Shown: positions 29,850 through 36,926 of the stretch, in pieces
Layout of the letters: the number at the start of each line of letters is the position of its first letter
Position numbering within the stretch: the first letter of the stretch is position 1
DNA from: a bacterium
GTDB taxonomy: Bacteria; Hydrothermota; Tepidihabitantia; Tepidihabitantales; Tepidihabitantaceae
Length of the DNA stretch: 64,000 bases
Direction: 5' to 3'
Assembly (NCBI GenBank): GCA_035505375.1
Contig: DATJQV010000025.1
Location: forward strand, 1 to 64,000
Made by a program: the position numbers and the translations under genes
The notes under the pieces: generated by a model
Seen by the model: the letters and a program-made list of their open reading frames with translations, nothing else
Databases searched by the model: none
Told to the model about the DNA's origin: nothing

Positions 29850-31859
29850 ATGGCGAAGAATGCCCCGAAGATAGGCGTCTACATATGCCACTGCGGCATC
29901 AATATCGCCCAGACCGTTGACGTGAAGGCGGCGGCCGAGTACGCGGCGACCCTGCCCAATGTCGTGGTCGCCCGCGATTACATGTACATGTGCTCGGACC
30001 CGGGACAGGACCTGATAAAGAAGGACATCAAGGAACTGGGTCTGACCCGCGTGGTCGTCGCCGCCTGTTCGCCGCGAATGCACGAGCCGACGTTCCGCGG
30101 CGCGGTGTTCGGCTCCGGCATGAACCCGTACCTGTTCGAGATGTGCAATATCCGCGAGCAGTGTTCGTGGGTGCACGTCGACCGGGCCGAGGCAACCGAG
30201 AAGGCGAAGGACCTGATTCGCAGCTCGGTCGCGCGCGCGTCTTTGCTGGAACCGCTGGAGGACCGGTACGCGGACGTGACCAAGGCGGTGATGGTGGTCG
30301 GGGCCGGCATCGCCGGTATCCAGGCCGCGCTCGACATCGCCGAGGCCGGGCACAAGGTGTACCTTTTGGAGAAGGAAGCGTCGATCGGCGGTCACATGGC
30401 CCAGCTCGACAAGACGTTCCCGACCCTGGACTGTTCCGCCTGCATTCTGACCCCGAAGATGGTGGACGTTTCCCGGCATCCGAACGTGGAGCTTTTGACC
30501 CTGTCGACCTTGAAGAAGGTGTCCGGGTTTGTCGGCAACTTTACCGTGACCGTGCACCAGAAGGCGCGGTTCGTTGACGCGAAGCAGTGCACGGCCTGCG
30601 GCGACTGCGCCAAGGTCTGTCCGCAGCGATTCCCGGATGAGTTCAACCTCGGGCTTTCGACCCGCACCGCCATTTACCAGCCGTTCGCGCAGGCGGTGCC
30701 GGCCGCGTTCTGCCGGAATGACAAGCAGTGCCTGGGCGCGCTGCCGCTCGCGTGCGGGAAGTGCCTGCAGGCGTGCGAGAAGAAGTGCATCGATTTCGAC
30801 CAGAAGGATATCGAGCGGGACTACGAGGTCGGAGCCATCGTGCTCGCGACCGGGATGGACGTGTTCGACGCCACGACGCTGGCCGAGTTCGGCTACGGGA
30901 AGTATCCCGACGTGCTGACGTCGCTGGAGTTCGAGCGGCTCTGCTCGGCCGGCGGGCCGACCGGCGGCCACATCATCAAGATATCCGACGGCGAGGAGCC
31001 TAAGGACGTGGTCTTCATTCACTGCGTGGGCTCGCGCGACAAGGCAGTGGGCAATGAGTATTGCTCGCGCGTCTGCTGCATGTTCATCATCAAGCAGGCC
31101 CACCTGCTGAAGGACAAGATGCCGGACGCGAACGTCACGAGCTACTACATGGACATCCGCGCCTACGGTAAGGGATTCGAGGAGTTCTACGACCGGGTGC
31201 GCGAGGAAGGCGTCCGGTTCAAGCGCGGCAAGCCATCTGAGATATTCCGGCGCAAGGGCAAGCTGGTGGTGCGCGTCGACGACACCCTGGCGGGCAAGGT
31301 CATCGAGCACGAGACCGACATGGTTGTGCTCGGGGTTGGCCTGGTGCCGAGCGAAGGCTACCGCGAGCTGGCCCAGACCCTGAAGCTCTCGCTTTCGTCC
31401 GACCGGTTCTTCCTCGAAGCCCATCCCAAGCTCAGACCGGTGGATACGAACCTCGAAGGCGTGTACCTGGCGGGCTGCGCCCAGGGGCCGAAGGACATCC
31501 CGGATACGGTGGCGCAGGCCAAGGGCGCTGCGTCGTCGGCCATCGCCCTGCTGAACAAAGGCAAGGTGAAGGTTGACCCGATTGTCGCGGAGATAAAGGA
31601 AGAGGCCTGCTCGTCCTGCCATATCTGCGAGGCGCTCTGTCCGTACCAGGCACTGGTCTATGACACGCAGAAGCACGTGATGACGGTGAACCAGATTCTG
31701 TGCAAGGGTTGCGGCGTCTGCCCGTCGGCCTGCCCGTCCGCGGCCATCCAGCTCAGGCACTACACCAGTATCCAGATTGACGCGCAGTTGGATGCGTTGC
31801 TGAGCAAGGGAGGAGATAGCAGGGAGGAGAGAGCAGTGGCGGAGAAGGTGGAGGCGTAG
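29850..31859 (+). CDS. hdrA: HdrA-like FAD/iron-sulfur protein (heterodisulfide reductase subunit A family)
   Basis: Cytoplasmic electron-transfer hub, 669 residues. The N-terminus has IGVYICHCGINIAQTVDV. An FAD-binding fold follows with VVGAGIAGIQAALDIAEAGH (about 149-168), LLEKEASIGGHMAQLDKTFP and the cysteine segment LDCSACILTPKMVDVSRHPN. Iron-sulfur motifs: CTACGDCAKVCPQ (about 249), CGKCLQACEKKC (about 305), and two ferredoxin-type clusters near the C-terminus, CSSCHICEALCP (about 587) and CKGCGVCPSACP (about 617). No selenocysteine is implied. With MvhD downstream and EtfAB upstream it probably moves electrons between Etf, ferredoxin and an unknown acceptor. HdrB and HdrC are absent here. 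Confidence 0.92.
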   Translation: MAKNAPKIGVYICHCGINIAQTVDVKAAAEYAATLPNVVVARDYMYMCSDPGQDLIKKDIKELGLTRVVVAACSPRMHEPTFRGAVFGSGMNPYLFEMCNIREQCSWVHVDRAEATEKAKDLIRSSVARASLLEPLEDRYADVTKAVMVVGAGIAGIQAALDIAEAGHKVYLLEKEASIGGHMAQLDKTFPTLDCSACILTPKMVDVSRHPNVELLTLSTLKKVSGFVGNFTVTVHQKARFVDAKQCTACGDCAKVCPQRFPDEFNLGLSTRTAIYQPFAQAVPAAFCRNDKQCLGALPLACGKCLQACEKKCIDFDQKDIERDYEVGAIVLATGMDVFDATTLAEFGYGKYPDVLTSLEFERLCSAGGPTGGHIIKISDGEEPKDVVFIHCVGSRDKAVGNEYCSRVCCMFIIKQAHLLKDKMPDANVTSYYMDIRAYGKGFEEFYDRVREEGVRFKRGKPSEIFRRKGKLVVRVDDTLAGKVIEHETDMVVLGVGLVPSEGYRELAQTLKLSLSSDRFFLEAHPKLRPVDTNLEGVYLAGCAQGPKDIPDTVAQAKGAASSAIALLNKGKVKVDPIVAEIKEEACSSCHICEALCPYQALVYDTQKHVMTVNQILCKGCGVCPSACPSAAIQLRHYTSIQIDAQLDALLSKGGDSREERAVAEKVEA

Positions 31860-32285
31860 ATGGCTGAGTTCAACCCCACAATCATCGGTTTTGCCTGCAA
31901 CTGGTGCTGCTACGCCGGTGCTGATTTGGCCGGGACCTCGCGTATGAAGTACCCGGCCAACCTGCGCATCATCCGCGTGATGTGCTCGGGACGGATTGAC
32001 CCGCAGTTCATCTTGAGGGCGTTCAAGGAAGGCGCGGACGGCATCTTCGTCGGCGGCTGCCATCCCGGCGATTGTCACTACGTTTCCGGCAACTACAAGG
32101 CCGAGAAGCGAATCGACCTGCTGAAAGGTCTCTTGTCGGGGCTCGGTATCGAGCCGGAGCGGCTGGAGCTCAAATGGGTGTCAGCATCAGAAGGGCAGAT
32201 ATTCGCAGACGCGGTTACCGCCTTCACCGAGCGGATACGGCAGCTAGGGCCGCTCGCGCTGACCGAGCCGGCCGGCGCGTACTGA
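31860..32285 (+). CDS. mvhD: MvhD-like hydrogenase/Hdr iron-sulfur subunit
   Basis: A 141-residue [2Fe-2S] protein of the MvhD/FrhD-type family that links HdrA to an electron donor. The cysteine pattern is typical: FACNWCCYAGADLAGTSR (Cys13, Cys16, Cys17), IRVMCSGRID (about 57) and GGCHPGDCHYVSGNY (about 75-82). It starts one base after the HdrA stop codon, so the two subunits are made together. In methanogens MvhD bridges hydrogenase MvhAG and HdrA; no hydrogenase large subunit is present here, so the donor may be Etf or another dehydrogenase. Confidence 0.9.
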   Translation: MAEFNPTIIGFACNWCCYAGADLAGTSRMKYPANLRIIRVMCSGRIDPQFILRAFKEGADGIFVGGCHPGDCHYVSGNYKAEKRIDLLKGLLSGLGIEPERLELKWVSASEGQIFADAVTAFTERIRQLGPLALTEPAGAY

Positions 32286-32290
32286 GGCTT

Positions 32291-32590
32291 TCTCAGACGC
32301 ACCGCAAGTCATCGTCGCAGTCGCTTCGGGAGTGCCTCCGCAAACCGCATTCTCAATCCAGCCGGAAGTCGCCGCCACAATCCTTCTGCGACTGACCTTC
32401 CCAGTCCACTCGCGAATCTCCGCAGGAATCCTCCTGTACGTGCCTTCGCAAGTCGCTCTGCGATTGGCCTTGGCCGTGCCCGCCAGAATCGCCGTGCAAC
32501 TCGCGTCCCGAGAGGCCTTCCGAACCACCCCCCGAACCGTTCCCGGAACGGTTCCCAAGGCGACACCCAGAGCGACCGTCTACGCGACCA
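32291..32590. repeat. 12-bp periodic degenerate array no. 3 (25 units)
   Basis: 300 bp that divide into 25 units of 12 bp without phase breaks; consensus about CGCAAGTCGCCT. Units include CGCAAGTCATCG (32303), CGGAAGTCGCCG (32363), CGCAAGTCGCTC (32447) and CCAGAATCGCCG (32483). The array begins 5 bp after the mvhD stop codon, so it would form the 3' end of the etf-hdr transcript. The last two or three units are the most diverged. Confidence 0.87.
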
Positions 32591-32756
32591 ATCTGACGTC
32601 TAACGGCTTACTTGTCAGTTACTTAGGCCGTCTGACCGTGGACTAACCACACCCGGAAACGCCAACCGGTGCCTTCCACCGGATTCAACGGTCAGAAACT
32701 TACGCTGAAAGCGGTCGGGGTTGTCAGCCGGAGGCTTCTGCTCTGCGTCATTCCGC

Positions 32757-34205
32757 CTAATGCGTGACGACGGCCTTCTGTACGTCGCGGGCTGCCTGCG
32801 TATCGAGACGGATGAAGTAGACGCCGCGGGCGACTGCGGCTCCGTTGCCGTCAGTGCAGTTCCAGGCGACAGAGTGTTGGCCGGCAGATTGCTCCTCGGC
32901 GACCAGGCGCTTGACCTCCCGGCCGGTCAGGTCGTAGACGGAGAGGGCTACTCGGCATGGCGAGGCAAGCGAATACCGAACGTCGAACCAGCCAGACATC
33001 GTCCGCACCTGCCATCCCGAAGACGGTCGCGGCCCGGCGCGATTCACTTCAGCGATGCCGTACCCGGTGTCGTGCAGAACGTAGACGTAATCCCTGTCGA
33101 CCGCAACGACAAACATGCGCCGTCGAACCGGGTCGAGTTGAATGTCCTGAATGTTCCAGTTGTTAGGCAACACTCGTGTTCCTATGAACGAGTCGGTCTT
33201 GCAGTCGAGAACTCTGATGTAACTGGAATCGCCCGCCGCGAGGGTGAGATACAGACGGTCGCTCCATGGCACCCAGCATGTGACATACGCACCGCCTCCT
33301 TGTTGTTCGTATTCGATCTTCCTTAGAACCGAGTCCGTCGCGCAGTCCACCACCCACAGCGTGTCCGGCGTGTGCCAGTCGGTGCCGCGGTCAGCGAGAT
33401 AGATCTTGTTGTCCCGCTCATCGACCGCTACCTGAGTGTTGTATAGCCCGCCCCAGATTCGCACGGGCACGGTGCCGACCAGCGTGTCGCGTTCCGTGTC
33501 GATGATACCCACATTCGAAGGTCCGGGCTCTCCCTGGAAAGGCGCGAGGTACGCCTTGTGGCAGGTGTTGTCGAAGAGGAGAGCGTCGGGTTGTACTCCG
33601 CTCACTCGGCTCACGTCAATCACCTTCAAGACCGAGTCGGCGACGTAGTCGTAGACGTAAAGCTTCTTGTCGCCGCCCTGCCCCACGTAGAGCTTCTGGT
33701 CGGCCGAATCCCACGACGCGTTCGTGCTGAGCCCTCCCAGTGCCAAGCGGCTCACGACCGTATCGGTAGCGCCATCAAATGCATAGAGGGTTTCTACCGC
33801 AGCCTTGTACAGTTGGTCAACGTCACTCAGATAGACATGCGAGGGCATGTCATAGCAGACATGCAGCCAGTGAATGACCGTGTCGGCTGCGGCGTCGATT
33901 ACCAACGTGCTGTCGCTTGTGTTACGACAAAGGGTGTAGAGCTTATGCCTGCGCCAGTTCCAGGCATAGTAGACGTAGCCATACGTCTGGACCGAAATGG
34001 AGTCCACCACCTGATACGTCGAACAATCAACCACGTAGTAGCGCCCGGTATCGCTGGCGACGTAGAGCTTGTTGAGTTCCGGAAGGTAGGCCGCGGTCCC
34101 CAACCCACAGCCTTGAGCTGAAGAATGGGGAACCCTGATGACCGTGTCTACTTGTACCTGCGCGAACAACGCCACGGGAAAGAGGACGAGCAACAGCTTC
34201 ATCAT
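32757..34205 (-). CDS. Secreted beta-propeller protein with C-terminal sorting domain
   Basis: A 482-residue exported protein. The signal peptide is MMKLLLVLFPVALFAQVQVD. Roughly seven YVTN-like blades follow, each with a form of NKLYVASDTGRYYVVDCSTY or KLYVGQGGDKKLYVYDYVAD. The C-terminal 80 residues are an immunoglobulin-like FlgD/T9SS-type sorting domain: SLASPCRVALSVYDLTGREV, SAGQHSVAWNCTDGNGAAVA and GVYFIRLDT. Probably a surface-exposed or secreted binding protein. It has its own promoter at 34279-34306 and a leader containing GGAGGAGCGG. No enzymatic residues recognised. Confidence 0.85.
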   Translation of the reverse strand: MMKLLLVLFPVALFAQVQVDTVIRVPHSSAQGCGLGTAAYLPELNKLYVASDTGRYYVVDCSTYQVVDSISVQTYGYVYYAWNWRRHKLYTLCRNTSDSTLVIDAAADTVIHWLHVCYDMPSHVYLSDVDQLYKAAVETLYAFDGATDTVVSRLALGGLSTNASWDSADQKLYVGQGGDKKLYVYDYVADSVLKVIDVSRVSGVQPDALLFDNTCHKAYLAPFQGEPGPSNVGIIDTERDTLVGTVPVRIWGGLYNTQVAVDERDNKIYLADRGTDWHTPDTLWVVDCATDSVLRKIEYEQQGGGAYVTCWVPWSDRLYLTLAAGDSSYIRVLDCKTDSFIGTRVLPNNWNIQDIQLDPVRRRMFVVAVDRDYVYVLHDTGYGIAEVNRAGPRPSSGWQVRTMSGWFDVRYSLASPCRVALSVYDLTGREVKRLVAEEQSAGQHSVAWNCTDGNGAAVARGVYFIRLDTQAARDVQKAVVTH

Positions 34206-34278
34206 AGACCATGCTCCAATCTCGGAGGAGCGGAGAATCCGCCTCTCCGACCAGCGAATCTACTCTGCAACTGCCTTG

Positions 34279-34306
34279 AGCCTAGCTTTCTCCGTATCCG
34301 TGTCAA
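34279..34306 (-). promoter_or_regulatory. Promoter of the beta-propeller gene
   Basis: On the minus strand TTGACA (34306-34301), 16-bp spacer, TAGGCT (34284-34279). A leader of about 67 nt precedes the ATG. Confidence 0.7.
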
Positions 34307-34397
34307 GTGATCGGTGCAGGTGAAAGACGGGGACACGTTAATCTTCTCATTCTCAAACGTCAAGGCGGGCACACGAACGGCGTGTCTTACTCCCGCG

Positions 34398-34628
34398 TCA
34401 GTTGCGTGCCGTGACTCGTTGTGTCTTCTTCCATACCTTGCGCTGCCGACGGATCACGGGCGCTAGAGCCCTCAAGGCCTCGTTGACGGCTGCGCTGTCC
34501 GGGAAGACGTCAATGACATCGTGCCCTACAACAACGACGATGGTACCTTCTGCATGCCGCGCTGCGGTTCTGCCGCGTGAGGCGCCGGAGAAGTCATGTT
34601 CCGGGCGCATGGCCGAAGGCGCTGTCAC
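34398..34628 (-). CDS. Small protein cotranslated with the HEPN gene
   Basis: A 76-residue protein whose start overlaps the HEPN stop by 4 bp (ATGA), which is the main reason to accept it. The middle reads EGTIVVVVGHDVIDVFPDSA and then AVNEALRALAPVIRRQRKV, a strand-turn-helix pattern seen in small antitoxin-like or DUF5678-like proteins; the N-terminal 30 residues are of low complexity. It may be a third component of the nucleotidyltransferase/HEPN module. No function assigned. Confidence 0.5.
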   Translation of the reverse strand: MTAPSAMRPEHDFSGASRGRTAARHAEGTIVVVVGHDVIDVFPDSAAVNEALRALAPVIRRQRKVWKKTQRVTARN

Positions 34629-35020
34629 AACGGCTTCCCGGTTGACGAGGCGAGCATGTTCTGGACGAAGTCTATGAACCGCTGGGCGTTCGCTATCTGC
34701 TCACCCGCGAGGCCGGCGCTGACCTCGACATTGACCTCGTAGTCACCGAGTTGGCGGCATTCCGCCGCATCCAGGAGCATTCGATGGAAGCCCGCAGGGA
34801 CCCGACCGGGCTTCTGAAATCTCTCGCCAAAGGCGGCAATGAGCGCGGAGTGACTGCTGTACTCAAGTCCGTCGCTAAGCAGTAGAGCCTCGACGACGTA
34901 GAACATCGTGTAGTATGCACGTGACGCCGCAAATCCATGGCTCCCTCGGGCATCAATCTCGCGGGCGACGTCCAGACTTTCGCGCGCCTTCGCCAGCAGC
35001 GCCCTCTGCTGTTCGTTCAT
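34625..35020 (-). CDS. HEPN-domain protein (toxin partner of a nucleotidyltransferase)
   Basis: A 131-residue all-helical protein. It starts NEQQRALLAKARESLDVARE, continues GFAASRAYYTMFYVVEALLL, the usual HEPN segment (S/A-x-x-Y-Y-x-M-F-x-x-x-A-L-L), and ends with AGEQIANAQRFIDFVQNML. HEPN proteins paired with MNT nucleotidyltransferases are toxin/antitoxin modules in which the MNT protein commonly inactivates the HEPN RNase by AMPylation. The start overlaps the MNT stop by 4 bp. Confidence 0.88.
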   Translation of the reverse strand: MNEQQRALLAKARESLDVAREIDARGSHGFAASRAYYTMFYVVEALLLSDGLEYSSHSALIAAFGERFQKPGRVPAGFHRMLLDAAECRQLGDYEVNVEVSAGLAGEQIANAQRFIDFVQNMLASSTGKPL

Positions 35021-35358
35021 ACCGCGACGCCCTCCACCCGAGCGTTGCGGAGCAGCGGACTCTGTTCCTGGTCGAAGCGGCGTTCCGACACGTATACGCA
35101 GAGAATCACGACGTTGTGCTCCAGCGACAACTCGGAGGTGATTGGCAGCACGCGACGCCGCTCCTCTTCGACACTGACGTCCCCTCGGAGCACTACCATC
35201 ACGTCTATGTCCGAATCCGCTCGGGCGTCACCGCGTGCCTGAGAACCAAACAGCACAAGCCGGACGAGCCGTTCGCCGTACAGCTCGCCCAGTCTGGCAT
35301 GGAGTTCGGCAAGGACCTGCCTGACTTTGGACGTCATCTCGCAGTCAATGTAACTCAC
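35017..35358 (-). CDS. MNT-type nucleotidyltransferase (antitoxin of the HEPN pair)
   Basis: A 113-residue minimal nucleotidyltransferase. The catalytic signature is VLFGSQARGDARADSDIDVM (about residues 34-53), the classic GSxxxG...DxD motif. ILCVYVSERRFDQEQSPLLR follows at the C-terminus. First gene of a three-gene leftward operon with HEPN and a small third gene, each overlapping by 4 bp. Its role is inferred from known MntA/HepT systems. Confidence 0.9.
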   Translation of the reverse strand: MSYIDCEMTSKVRQVLAELHARLGELYGERLVRLVLFGSQARGDARADSDIDVMVVLRGDVSVEEERRRVLPITSELSLEHNVVILCVYVSERRFDQEQSPLLRNARVEGVAV

Positions 35359-35587
35359 CGGCCGAGAAAGTCAAGGAGCTTGTCGGGGACACCTGTCTAA
35401 CTCCACGTCCCTCGAATCTGGGAACCGATAGCACAGGGTAGTCGTATCCGCTCTACCCTGATGTCAGGACAGATGCGCATCGGCAGTGGGCCGCGACATC
35501 CGTACTCCGGACGTGGTCGAGAGTTCCTCGTTTGTGGAGGCAACCAATCACCGAAGCCGGATTTCACCCAACGTTCGGTCGGGTTGG
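35359..35587. other. Gap between the MNT/HEPN operon and hypD
   Basis: About 230 bp. CAGGGTAG...CTACCCTG (about 35434-35460) forms a small hairpin. No gene supported and no promoter recognised for the leftward operon. Confidence 0.4.
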
Positions 35588-35615
35588 TTGACCCGGGACG
35601 ACGCGCGGATAGAAT
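35588..35615 (+). promoter_or_regulatory. Promoter of hypDE (leaderless)
   Basis: TTGACC (35588-35593), 16-bp spacer, TAGAAT (35610-35615). The GTG start of hypD follows after 6 bp. Confidence 0.75.
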
Positions 35616-35621
35616 CAAACG

Positions 35622-36920
35622 GTGAAAGCTGAGCAGCGCAAGGCGACGAGGAAGCTGGACGAGGGCGCGATGGAGCGCGCCTTGCTCGGCAAGGTGAACG
35701 GCCTCGTCGCTGAGTTGTGTAAGACCCGAAAGACAATCAACCTGATGGAAGTCTGCGGCACCCACACGATGGCAATCTCCGGTTTCGGTATCCGTCGCGC
35801 GGTGGACCCGCGGCTGCGTTTGCTTTCCGGGCCGGGCTGCCCGGTCTGCGTTACCGCGCAGGAGGAGATCGACGCGGCAATAGACATCGCCCGGGGGGGC
35901 TTGGGACACAATTCGGCGAAAACGGGGACAGTCCCTCGGAGCGCGAGGACGCGCGGTACAGTCCCCGTTTTCGAGTCATGTCCCGCGCCGGGTCCGGCCG
36001 TTGTGACCTTCGGCGACATGATGCGCGTGCCGGGCACGCTGACTTCGCTGGAGCGGGAGAAGGCAAAAGGCGCGGACGTGCGGGTCGTATATTCGGCGCT
36101 GGATGCCCTGCGCTTGGCCGAAGAAGCGCCGGACCGGCAGTTCGTGTTTCTCGGGGTGGGGTTCGAGACAACCGCGCCCACCGTGGCGGCGACGGTGCTG
36201 GCGGCGCAGGAATCCAAGGTCTCAAACTTCTTCGTGCTCCCTATGTTCAAGACTATCCCGCCGGCGCTGGAAGCGATTGCGTCCTCGGACCGAGTGAATG
36301 TGGACGGGTTCATCCTGCCCGGCCACGTCTCTACCATTATCGGCACGCGACCGTACGAGTTCCTCCGGGACAAGTACCATCTGCCGAGTTGCGTGGTCGG
36401 GTTCGAGGCGCTCGACGTGCTGCAGGGAATTTACATGCTGCTCAGGCGGATGCATGATGACTTGGGCGAAAACAGGGACAGTCCCCGACCGCGAGGACGC
36501 GGCCGCAATCCGGTACAGTCCCTGTTTTCGGGTCATGACCAGCGCCCGAAGGTGGAAAACCAGTATATGCGAAGCGTGAAGCCCGAGGGCAACGCGAAGG
36601 CTCGGCAGGTGATGGACACTGTCTTCGAGCCCTGTGACGCTGTGTGGCGGGGTATCGGCGCGATTCCCGGCTCCGGTCTCGCGTTTCGCAAGGACTACGC
36701 CGCATTCGATGCTCGGAGTCGTTTCCACGTCCGCAATCGTCAATCGTCAATCGTAAATCGTAAATCAGGGTGTCGGTGCGGGGACGTGATGCTCGGCGTC
36801 ATTGTCCCGCCGGAGTGCAAACTGTTCGCCAAGGCGTGCACGCCCGAATCGCCGGTCGGGCCGTGCATGGTGTCGACTGAGGGAGCATGCGCAGCGTACT
36901 ACAAATATGAACGAGCGTAG
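35622..36920 (+). CDS. hypD: Hydrogenase maturation protein HypD with three in-frame insertions
   Basis: Iron-sulfur scaffold that with HypC assembles the Fe(CN)2CO unit of [NiFe] hydrogenases. At 432 residues it is about 60 longer than usual. Conserved motifs are intact: LMEVCGTHTMAISGFGIR, LLSGPGCPVC, VTFGDMMRVPGT, ADVRVVYSALDAL, GVGFETTAPT, LPGHVSTIIG, KVENQY and CMVSTEGACAAYYKY. Extra sequence appears at about 98-118 and 281-304 (both palindromic elements) and about 366-382 (CAATCGT words), none of which corresponds to HypD elsewhere. GTG is the start; the promoter is 6 bp upstream. hypE follows after 6 bp. No hydrogenase or hypABCF is present in the window. Confidence 0.93.
   Translation: MKAEQRKATRKLDEGAMERALLGKVNGLVAELCKTRKTINLMEVCGTHTMAISGFGIRRAVDPRLRLLSGPGCPVCVTAQEEIDAAIDIARGGLGHNSAKTGTVPRSARTRGTVPVFESCPAPGPAVVTFGDMMRVPGTLTSLEREKAKGADVRVVYSALDALRLAEEAPDRQFVFLGVGFETTAPTVAATVLAAQESKVSNFFVLPMFKTIPPALEAIASSDRVNVDGFILPGHVSTIIGTRPYEFLRDKYHLPSCVVGFEALDVLQGIYMLLRRMHDDLGENRDSPRPRGRGRNPVQSLFSGHDQRPKVENQYMRSVKPEGNAKARQVMDTVFEPCDAVWRGIGAIPGSGLAFRKDYAAFDARSRFHVRNRQSSIVNRKSGCRCGDVMLGVIVPPECKLFAKACTPESPVGPCMVSTEGACAAYYKYERA
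35917..35973 (+). repeat. In-frame palindromic element in hypD, copy 2
   Basis: Arms CGAAAACGGGGACAGT (35917-35932) and ACAGTCCCCGTTTTCG (35958-35973), pairing over 15 of 16 positions around a GC-rich loop; 57 bp, equal to 19 codons. It lies between the conserved GPGCPVC and TFGDMMRVPG blocks of HypD and adds roughly 20-30 residues there. Confidence 0.92.
36467..36530 (+). repeat. In-frame palindromic element in hypD, copy 3
   Basis: Arms CGAAAACAGGGACAGT (36467-36482) and ACAGTCCCTGTTTTCG (36515-36530). Compared with copy 2, G24-C has become A-T in both arms, a compensatory change. It sits just before the conserved KVENQY motif, where E. coli HypD has only a few residues. Confidence 0.92.
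36728..36763 (+). repeat. In-frame CAATCGT word tract in hypD
   Basis: CAATCGTCAATCGTCAATCG followed by TAAATCGTAAATC, encoding NRQSSIVNRKS just before the conserved CxCGDVMLG segment. The same words occur in intergenic DNA near 4060 and 38010 and at the start of the GT39 gene (GGCAATCGGCAATCGGCAAT). Confidence 0.85.
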
Positions 36921-36926
36921 GACGCA

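Noticed and set aside
30774-31860. Selenocysteine in HdrA
   Set aside because: No in-frame TGA occurs within the HdrA frame; all cluster ligands are ordinary cysteine codons.
29760-32078. 772-codon open frame opposite hdrA and mvhD
   Set aside because: Arg/His/Leu-rich and without any motif; an antisense by-product of high GC codon use. The plus strand encodes clear HdrA and MvhD motifs.
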